Below are positions 6,761 to 11,064 of a stretch of 11,064 bases of DNA, in pieces. The position numbers were made by a program, and so were the translations under genes. Below the pieces are notes generated by a model. The model did no database searches. It saw only the letters and a program-made list of their open reading frames with translations, and had not been told where the DNA came from. Numbering within the stretch: position 1 is the stretch's first letter; each line of letters opens with the position of its first letter. Origin of the DNA: an uncultured Lachnospiraceae bacterium (lineage in GTDB: Bacteria; Bacillota; Clostridia; Lachnospirales; Lachnospiraceae); the NCBI GenBank assembly GCA_934351835.1, contig CAKRJP010000032.1:1-11064 (forward strand), given 5' to 3'.

Positions 6761-7735
6761 TTAATATCCTACGTCCAGATCCACTGAATTTTTTAAAAAG
6801 ATTCCTTTCTCATATCGCTCCAGATTCTCTGTACACAACTGCCAGATTTTTGCCTCTGTTTCCGGTGCATAACCAAGCCCTTTTCCGGAAATGTGCGGCG
6901 TGATAAATACGTTCTGCAACTCCCATAATGCGGAGGTTTCCGATAACGGCTCCCTCTCTTCCACATCCAGGATTACATCAGATAATCTTCCTTCTTTTAA
7001 AATCCTGATCAGATCTTCCGTCACGATCAAGTTGCCTCTTCCTACATTTACCAGCATTGCCTCTTTCTTCATCAATGACAGATGCTCATAATTCAGGATT
7101 CTTTCTGTCTCTTTTGTCCCCGGTAAACAGCCGATTACAATATCTGCTTCCGGCAGACGTTCCTTTAAATGCTCCAGTGTATCAACTTCCTGAAAATACT
7201 CAATCGACTCACAGCATGTTCTCTTAAGCCCAACCACATAAGAATCAAATGCCTGTAATTTTTTTGCAATATTCTTACCAATATCTCCTGTTCCGAGTAT
7301 CAATACATTTTTTCCTTCCAAGGATCGTTCTGCACCTGCACTCTTCCAGAGATGCTGCTTTTGTAGTTCAATATACTCCGGGAATCTTCGATACCTCATC
7401 AATATCGCCCCTAATACATACTCGGAAATAATTTTTCCATACACACCGGTTGCATTCGTCAGCATAACTTCTCTCGGAAATTGCTTTGTCTTCGCATACA
7501 TATCTATCCCAGCACTCGTTGTCTGCAACCATTTTAATTTCGAAGCAGCCGTCAATAGTTCTACAGGTGGTTCTCCGATGATAATATCCGCCTCTGCAAT
7601 CGCACTGCCTCTGCCCTTTTCTTCTTTTAATTCATCCACACTTTTATAGACAAATCGATAGTTCTCCCGAAATTTTTTATTCCATTCTGTCCTTATCGGC
7701 TCTCCACAAGGCACTGTCACCAACACCTGCAACAT
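6761..7735 (-). CDS. D-isomer-specific 2-hydroxyacid dehydrogenase family protein
   Basis: 324 residues, the usual length. The enzyme family reversibly reduces 2-keto acids to D-2-hydroxyacids with NAD(P)H in the cytosol. The Rossmann nucleotide site is GTGDIG (148-153). The catalytic triad is visible: R233 in NVGRG, E262 in DVEEREPL, and H281 in ITPHISG. The TTSAGID segment (72-78) matches the substrate-loop region. A K-R pair (171-172) at the end of the second Rossmann strand hints at NADPH rather than NADH. It resembles the glyoxylate/hydroxypyruvate reductase-like group more than D-lactate dehydrogenase, but the substrate is open. The start ATG has AAGGGGA upstream. It diverges from the ROK regulator, which may control it, and lies upstream of the cyclic-di-GMP gene. 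Confidence 0.9.
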   Translation of the reverse strand: MLQVLVTVPCGEPIRTEWNKKFRENYRFVYKSVDELKEEKGRGSAIAEADIIIGEPPVELLTAASKLKWLQTTSAGIDMYAKTKQFPREVMLTNATGVYGKIISEYVLGAILMRYRRFPEYIELQKQHLWKSAGAERSLEGKNVLILGTGDIGKNIAKKLQAFDSYVVGLKRTCCESIEYFQEVDTLEHLKERLPEADIVIGCLPGTKETERILNYEHLSLMKKEAMLVNVGRGNLIVTEDLIRILKEGRLSDVILDVEEREPLSETSALWELQNVFITPHISGKGLGYAPETEAKIWQLCTENLERYEKGIFLKNSVDLDVGY

Positions 7736-7766
7736 TCAAAAATCCCCTTTCATTTCCTTTAAATTC

Positions 7767-7795
7767 AGCATATCATCACGGATTTTATTTGTAAA
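7767..7795 (-). promoter_or_regulatory. Promoter of the dehydrogenase gene
   Basis: On the minus strand there is a -35 TTTACA (7790-7795), a 17-base spacer, and a -10 TATGCT (7767-7772) preceded by TGA (extended -10). An inverted repeat TATTT-GT-AAATA (7786-7797) overlaps the -35 and could be a regulator site. Confidence 0.55.
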
Positions 7796-7813
7796 TACGC
7801 AGATATACCTTCT

Positions 7814-7823
7814 TTTTCGAAAA
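7814..7823. promoter_or_regulatory. Palindrome in the ROK/dehydrogenase intergenic region, candidate operator
   Basis: The perfect 10-base palindrome TTTTCGAAAA, within CTTTTTCGAAAAG, ends two bases before the -35 box of the ROK gene. Known ROK repressors such as Mlc and NagC bind A/T-rich sites of this general look with central CG. Assignment to this regulator is inference. Confidence 0.4.
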
Positions 7824-7825
7824 GT

Positions 7826-7854
7826 TTGACAAGTTCATTTCATTTTTTTATAAT
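7826..7854 (+). promoter_or_regulatory. Sigma-A promoter of the ROK regulator gene
   Basis: A perfect consensus: TTGACA (7826-7831), 17-base spacer, TATAAT (7849-7854). The predicted start is near 7861, giving a leader of about 37 bases. A near-palindrome GTTATATATAAAC (7855-7867) covers the start site and is a possible autoregulatory operator. Confidence 0.82.
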
Positions 7855-7897
7855 GTTATATATAAACGCTGTTATCTTATATATTAGGTGATAAATA

Positions 7898-9133
7898 ATG
7901 AATAAAAACGGAAAAAATCTTACAGATCTTCTGGACTTGAATCGTTCAGAAGTTTTACATTATCTGATCAGACATCCCGGCTGTTCCCGAGCCGAACTTG
8001 GAGTCTCCACGGGTTTGACACTTCCTTCTATCAGCAAGACGATTCGTTCTCTGATCGAATGTGGAGTGGTTTACGAGACAGGTTACTCAGAGGGGAAAAA
8101 GGGGCGCCGTTCTGTCGGTCTTTCATTCCCTTATGAAAAATATAAAATACTGGGAATCCGACTTTCCTGGGAAAAACTTGAAGTACGTCCATATGATTTT
8201 CTCGGAAATTCCTATGGAGATGTTTTTACAGCCTCTTTCGATAATATTTCAACAGATAATATTGACAGTGTAATTTCCATCATTGCCGATAAAATTTCGT
8301 ATTTTTGTGAAAAATATCCGGAGATTGCCTCCATTGGAGTTGCTGTGCCGGGTCCTTATTATCGTGATACAGGTACGGTCCTATTACCGCCATATCATCC
8401 GAACCCTGACCAGCGCCTCTATTATCCGCTGAAAGATTCTCTGGAACGTTGTACAACTCTTCCTATTTTTATGGAACATGATGCAGATGCCGGAGCACTG
8501 GCTTATTGGTGGGAAAATTTTGCAGCTAAACCAGATATTGCTGTTATGAATATTCTCGCTGATGATGGCCTCGGAATTGGGCTGATCGACCATGGAAAAG
8601 TATTCACCGGTACCAGTAATTGTTCTTGTGAACTTGGTCACATGACAATTAACTACAAAGGACGAATTTGCACCCGCTGTGGCGGAAATGGATGCATTAA
8701 CGCTTATTGCAGTGCCCAATCATTGGAGCAGATTGCCCAAGAGCAACTTAAAGAATATCCTGAAAGTCTTCTGAATCAGGTGTCCAGAATTTCTTTTCAT
8801 GATATTTTAATGGCTACTTACCATCAGGATCCACTTGCCACCAAACTTGTCTCGGAGTGTGGAGAATATCTGGGGTACGCAATTTCATCACTACTTCATG
8901 TTTTTAACCCGGAGATTATCATTATCAGTGGATCCGTAAGTCATTCCGGTTCTTTACTTTTATCCGGAATCCAAGATACCTTAAATAAGATTCCATCCAA
9001 CTATACGATAATCCCGGAAATCCGTCTTAATACAGTTGGTCATAATCTGACTCTTCTTGGAGCAGCAATTTTTGCAATGAATCGTATGCTGGATAAACCG
9101 ACTCGTTATTTTAAGTTACCGGTAAATAATTAA
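7898..9133 (+). CDS. ROK family transcriptional regulator (NagC/XylR type)
   Basis: 411 residues, the usual length for ROK repressors. A winged helix-turn-helix fills residues 14-70 (RSEVLHYLIRHPGCSRAELGVSTGLTLPSISKTI region, ending in the basic GKKGRRS). The two-lobed ROK sugar-binding fold follows. Zinc-site residues are H248, C258, C261 and C266 in GHM and RCGGNGC; the usual CxC is C-x2-C here. The kinase-type N-D pair reads H194-D195, and the ATP loop reads DDGLGIG (222-228) instead of GTGxGxG, so sugar phosphorylation is unlikely. It probably senses a sugar or sugar phosphate and represses nearby genes. The start ATG follows AGGTGATAAATA. It is divergent from the dehydrogenase gene, its likely target besides itself. 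No sugar transporter is in the window, so the ligand is unknown. Confidence 0.92.
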   Translation: MNKNGKNLTDLLDLNRSEVLHYLIRHPGCSRAELGVSTGLTLPSISKTIRSLIECGVVYETGYSEGKKGRRSVGLSFPYEKYKILGIRLSWEKLEVRPYDFLGNSYGDVFTASFDNISTDNIDSVISIIADKISYFCEKYPEIASIGVAVPGPYYRDTGTVLLPPYHPNPDQRLYYPLKDSLERCTTLPIFMEHDADAGALAYWWENFAAKPDIAVMNILADDGLGIGLIDHGKVFTGTSNCSCELGHMTINYKGRICTRCGGNGCINAYCSAQSLEQIAQEQLKEYPESLLNQVSRISFHDILMATYHQDPLATKLVSECGEYLGYAISSLLHVFNPEIIIISGSVSHSGSLLLSGIQDTLNKIPSNYTIIPEIRLNTVGHNLTLLGAAIFAMNRMLDKPTRYFKLPVNN

Positions 9134-9136
9134 ATT

Positions 9137-9179
9137 AAAAACGGGCGCGCATTTTATGAATAAAATGTCACCCGTTTTT
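9137..9179. terminator. Bidirectional terminator between the ROK and DnaJ-like genes
   Basis: Outer stem AAAAACGGG / CCCGTTTTT (with a small internal loop) and inner stem CATTTTAT / ATAAAATG around GA. Runs of T follow on both strands, and both convergent genes end within a few bases of it. Confidence 0.88.
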
Positions 9180-9185
9180 CTACTA

Positions 9186-10232
9186 TCATGCATGACTATA
9201 ACTATTCTTTGTTGCTTCTTCAAATTCCTGCAATTTCTTTTTTGCCTCCGCATTCAGATTCTTTGGTACCTGTATCTGGACTGTTACATACTGATCTCCA
9301 TGTACATTCGGATCTTTCATGGCAACAATTCCTTTTCCACGCAATCTGATCTTAGTCCCGGACTGCGTACCTGCAACAATCTTACAAAGAACATTACCAT
9401 ATAATGTCTCTACCTTTGTCTCACCGCCAAAAACAGCAGTTGTAAATGGTATCTGAATAGTTGTATACACATCCTGTCCTTTTCGTTCATATCCCATTTT
9501 CTCTCCCACTGTTACTTTTAACAGCAAATCTCCAGCTACTCCACCATTTACTCCAGGTTTTCCTTTTCCACGCAGTCTTATACTCTTACCGGTGTCAATT
9601 CCTGCCGGAATATGGACCTTCAAAGATTTTGGCACACTGCCGACGCCATCAGTATTTGTAAGATTAATGATCTTGTCACAACCATGTACAGCTTCATCAA
9701 ACGTTACAGAAATATTGGCATGCAAATCGGATCCTTTTTTCTTTCTGTATGTGGAACGATATCCACTTCCACCAAATCCACTTTCAAAGTTGCTTTCATT
9801 AAAACTTCTGCCACTGAAACCCTTACCGAAATCACTACTATGGAAACTTCCGCTTCCAAAGCCTCCACCTCCAAAGATATTCTTTAAGATATCATCCATA
9901 TCTCCACCTTCAAAATGGAACTCCTGATATCCGCCATTTGGTCCGGTATAGCGATAAGTTCCACCATCGGATCCTCCATTCGGTCCGGCTCCGGCAGCTC
10001 CACTTTCAAATGCCGCATGGCCCCATTGATCATATAACTTCTTTTTTTCAGGATCACTTAAAATATTATAGGCTTCCGTAACTTCTTTAAAGCATTCTTC
10101 CGCTTCTGCATTGCCTGCATTGGTATCCGGATGATACTTCTTTGCCAGTTTTCTGTATGCTTTTTTGATTGTCTTCTCATCAGCGCTCCGATCAATGCCA
10201 AGCACTTCATAATAATCTCTCTTTGTACTCAT
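9186..10232 (-). CDS. DnaJ-type co-chaperone without zinc finger (class II, CbpA-like)
   Basis: 348 residues from the ATG at 10230-10232, chosen because GGGAGG lies seven bases upstream and the product begins MSTKRDYYEVLGI, the classic J-domain start. The J domain covers about residues 4-70 with HPD at 34-36, which stimulates DnaK ATPase activity. A Gly/Phe-rich linker follows to about 165 (GGGGFGSGSF and FGGSG repeats). Next come two substrate-binding beta domains (IPAGIDTGKSIRLRGKG and a second GTKIRLRGKG copy) and a short C-terminal helix. The four CxxCxGxG repeats of true DnaJ are absent, so this is a class II J protein. It would deliver unfolded proteins to DnaK. No dnaK or grpE is adjacent. 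A 19-residue upstream extension is possible in frame but runs through a leader hairpin and is unlikely. Confidence 0.92.
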   Translation of the reverse strand: MSTKRDYYEVLGIDRSADEKTIKKAYRKLAKKYHPDTNAGNAEAEECFKEVTEAYNILSDPEKKKLYDQWGHAAFESGAAGAGPNGGSDGGTYRYTGPNGGYQEFHFEGGDMDDILKNIFGGGGFGSGSFHSSDFGKGFSGRSFNESNFESGFGGSGYRSTYRKKKGSDLHANISVTFDEAVHGCDKIINLTNTDGVGSVPKSLKVHIPAGIDTGKSIRLRGKGKPGVNGGVAGDLLLKVTVGEKMGYERKGQDVYTTIQIPFTTAVFGGETKVETLYGNVLCKIVAGTQSGTKIRLRGKGIVAMKDPNVHGDQYVTVQIQVPKNLNAEAKKKLQEFEEATKNSYSHA

Positions 10233-10272
10233 GTTCATCCCTCCCATTGCCACAAATCTTCTATATAAATGA

Positions 10273-10300
10273 TACCCCGCATGAATCATCCAGCGGGGTA
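10273..10300 (-). promoter_or_regulatory. Leader hairpin upstream of the DnaJ-like gene
   Basis: Perfect 8-bp GC-rich stem TACCCCGC / GCGGGGTA with a 12-nt loop, inside the predicted 100-base leader. It is not followed by a T run on the minus strand, so a terminator is unlikely there. A 15-codon reading frame (ATG at 10306-10308, TAG at 10261-10263) runs through it. A role in translation or mRNA stability is possible but unproven. No CIRCE element is present. Confidence 0.5.
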
Positions 10301-10340
10301 CTTTTCATTCAGACTTTTACATCCTCTTTGTTCTATTTGT

Positions 10341-10369
10341 AATATAACATTTATTTTATCTATCGTCAA
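10341..10369 (-). promoter_or_regulatory. Promoter of the DnaJ-like gene
   Basis: On the minus strand there is a -35 TTGACG (10364-10369), a 17-base spacer, and a -10 TATATT (10341-10346) preceded by TGT as an extended -10. It predicts a start near 10334 and a leader of about 100 bases. Confidence 0.7.
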
Positions 10370-10435
10370 CATGATGTTCAAAATAATTTGTGAAATTTTT
10401 GTGTCTCATTCCATAAGCGGGAACAAATATGAAAC

Positions 10436-10475
10436 AAAAAAAAATCTCAATTCTTTAAAAATAAAGAATTGAGAT
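10436..10475 (-). terminator. Rho-independent terminator downstream of the tRNA remnant
   Basis: A perfect 14-bp stem (10444-10457 with 10462-10475) around a 4-nt loop. On the minus strand it is followed by a run of T (plus-strand A run 10436-10444). It lies 11 bases beyond the tRNA 3' end and probably terminated the original tRNA transcript. Confidence 0.88.
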
Positions 10476-10485
10476 AAAATAAAAA

Positions 10486-10508
10486 TGCCGCAGACCGGAA
10501 TCGAACCG
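10486..10508 (-). other. 3' end of a tRNA gene, probably tRNA-Leu, as attachment-site core
   Basis: On the minus strand this 23-nt piece reads as the end of a tRNA. It has three bases of the 5' T-stem, the T-loop TTCGATTC, the closing stem CCGGT, the 3' acceptor strand CTGCGGC and discriminator A. The expected next base pair of the T-stem fails at 10509 (A instead of C), and no anticodon or D arm follows at higher coordinates, so the tRNA body is absent. The 3' strand implies a tRNA starting GCCGCAG, which fits tRNA-Leu. Integrases of genomic islands commonly recombine at such 3' tRNA ends, leaving a short copy at the far end. The intact tRNA should lie at the other end of the element, beyond the window. 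Confidence 0.75.
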
Positions 10509-10566
10509 TTTTACTTAATCTCAAATACTGATAGAAAGGGGCTTTGAAGACTTCATCACGGTCGCG

Positions 10567-10592
10567 GTGTTCAAAAAGTGTTCAAACGTTTG
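10567..10592. repeat. Short direct repeats and palindrome beside the att core
   Basis: GTGTTCAAA occurs at 10567-10575 and again at 10578-10586, an 11-base period. The second copy overlaps a perfect 10-base palindrome CAAACGTTTG (10583-10592). About 60 bases from the tRNA remnant, these could be arm-type sites for an integrase or excisionase, or sites for another DNA-binding protein. Function is inferred from position only. Confidence 0.4.
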
Positions 10593-10614
10593 TCGCATAC
10601 AAACTAAAAAGTTG

Positions 10615-10947
10615 TTACTTTCTGCATAGTGTATTTCCTAAAATGATAATTACTACGACATCAACCAAAATAATCCCCAATGCAATATATACAAAAAATG
10701 CAGGCAAAATATTTTCAAGCAAGCCCATTGTCAATGCAAGAATTGCTATAATAGACATTCCAATTCCCATTGTTCTGCATAACTTCTTTTCATCATATTT
10801 TTCCTTTTCTTCTTTTGAAGCCGTATTATATCCGGAAATAAACCAACTCCCGTGTCCAGAAAGTAAAATAATAGAAAATACAGCAAATATCACAAAGACA
10901 ATCCACACTATCCAATCAGAACCTGTTGCTAAATCTACTAATTTCAT
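10615..10947 (-). CDS. Small membrane protein, DUF3784-like
   Basis: 110 residues with three predicted membrane helices (about 11-30, 59-76 and 82-105). Between the first two lies a charged loop GYNTASKEEKEKYDEKKLCRTMG, the pattern I associate with DUF3784 proteins of Firmicutes, whose function is unknown. The start ATG (10945-10947) has a strong AAGGAGGTG ribosome site, so it is a real gene despite its size. It lies on the element side of the tRNA remnant and is probably cargo. No terminator is obvious after it. The gene further upstream on the same strand ends about 55 bases before it, so the two may form an operon. Confidence 0.8.
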   Translation of the reverse strand: MKLVDLATGSDWIVWIVFVIFAVFSIILLSGHGSWFISGYNTASKEEKEKYDEKKLCRTMGIGMSIIAILALTMGLLENILPAFFVYIALGIILVDVVVIIILGNTLCRK

Positions 10948-11001
10948 TTATAAGCACCTCCTTAAATTCCGTTTTTCTTAATTCGATAAACTGGAATTGC
11001 T

Positions 11002-11064
11002 CTACTTCGATACCGTTGCCTTAATCGCACCCAAGCAGTGAATTCTTACAACACGGTTACCATC
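11002..11064 (-). CDS. C-terminal end of an unrecognised gene (start outside window)
   Basis: From the window edge the minus strand reads open for 20 codons, ending IHCLGAIKATVSK and a TAG stop at 11002-11004. The neighbouring DUF3784-like gene starts 55 bases downstream in the same direction, so an upstream gene here is expected. Twenty residues are too few to name a family, and the other minus-strand frames contain stops within this stretch. Low confidence that it is coding. Confidence 0.3.
   Translation of the reverse strand, partial: DGNRVVRIHCLGAIKATVSK

Larger units (their letters stand above)
10233..10614. other. Gene-poor stretch between the DnaJ-like gene and the DUF3784-like gene
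   Basis: This 382-base stretch has no convincing protein gene. From left to right it holds the DnaJ-like leader with a hairpin, its promoter, about 65 bases with nothing recognised (10370-10435), a strong minus-strand terminator, a 3' tRNA remnant, and foreign-looking DNA with short direct repeats and a palindrome. The tRNA remnant marks a probable boundary between chromosome (left) and an integrated element (right). Confidence 0.7.

Noticed and set aside
8384..8719. Minus-strand 111-codon frame inside the ROK gene
   Set aside because: No recognisable domain; it lies wholly opposite a well-supported gene.
9592..9927. Plus-strand frames with proline/leucine/lysine repeats opposite the DnaJ-like gene
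   Set aside because: The low-complexity repeats are simply the antisense of the Gly/Phe-rich linker.
10233..10289. Longer N-terminus for the DnaJ-like protein (start at 10289)
   Set aside because: It runs into the leader hairpin, has no ribosome site, and adds residues before the standard J-domain start; the ATG at 10232 has a strong GGGAGG site.
10230..10380. CIRCE (HrcA) heat-shock operator before the DnaJ-like gene
   Set aside because: No TTAGCACTC-N9-GAGTGCTAA-like repeat is present; the only inverted repeat is the GC-rich leader hairpin.
10500..10614. Integrase gene remnant beside the att core
   Set aside because: Short open stretches exist on the minus strand, but no integrase motif is visible, so I do not call a gene.
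10544..10981. Plus-strand 145-codon frame at the right end
   Set aside because: It lies opposite the DUF3784-like gene, which has a strong ribosome site and coherent membrane helices; the plus-strand product has no family features.
1..11064. CRISPR array, insertion sequence, rRNA or complete tRNA
   Set aside because: No regularly spaced repeats, transposase motifs with terminal repeats, or complete cloverleaf were found on reading both strands.

Overview
The window looks like chromosome of a low-GC Firmicute, most probably a Lachnospiraceae-type gut clostridium. The reasons are strong AGGAGG-type ribosome sites, consensus sigma-A promoters, A/T-rich spacers, a GGDEF/HD-GYP protein with the cysteine-rich N-terminus seen in that group, and a DUF3784-like membrane protein. 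Species cannot be given from sequence reading alone. Most genes lie on the minus strand.

Left part (1-2200). The tail of a plus-strand MATE transporter collides tail to tail with a minus-strand MATE gene that is short at its 3' end and also lacks about 30 internal residues. Upstream of the damaged transporter is a MarR-type regulator. A near-identical inverted repeat sits directly downstream of the -10 box of both marR and the transporter, so the regulatory circuit looks intact although its target seems broken.

Centre (2200-7735). A complete ABC exporter half-transporter has its own promoter and terminator. Next is a probable minus-strand operon, read from high to low coordinates: a D-2-hydroxyacid dehydrogenase, a GGDEF-receiver-HD-GYP protein able in principle both to make and to degrade cyclic-di-GMP, and a small Hpt phosphotransfer protein ending at a strong terminator. 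The signalling gene carries an A9 run between its GGDEF and receiver domains and a G9 run near its stop codon.

Right-centre (7736-10232). A divergent promoter region with several palindromes separates the dehydrogenase from a ROK-family regulator that looks like a DNA-binding sugar sensor rather than a kinase. The regulator converges, through a shared bidirectional terminator, on a DnaJ-type co-chaperone without the zinc-finger domain.

Right end (10233-11064). The gene-poor stretch 10233-10614 holds the co-chaperone promoter and a leader hairpin. It then holds a strong tRNA terminator and a 23-nt 3' end of a tRNA (best match from memory tRNA-Leu) whose body is missing. This is the usual scar of an integrative element inserted in a tRNA gene. 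DNA from about 10509 to the window end is therefore probably the end of such an element, carrying a DUF3784-like small membrane protein and the tail of another gene. No CRISPR array, insertion sequence, rRNA or complete tRNA was seen, and no wholly new system is evident. The strongest leads are the att-type junction, the decayed transporter with its conserved operators, and the two homopolymer tracts in the cyclic-di-GMP gene.
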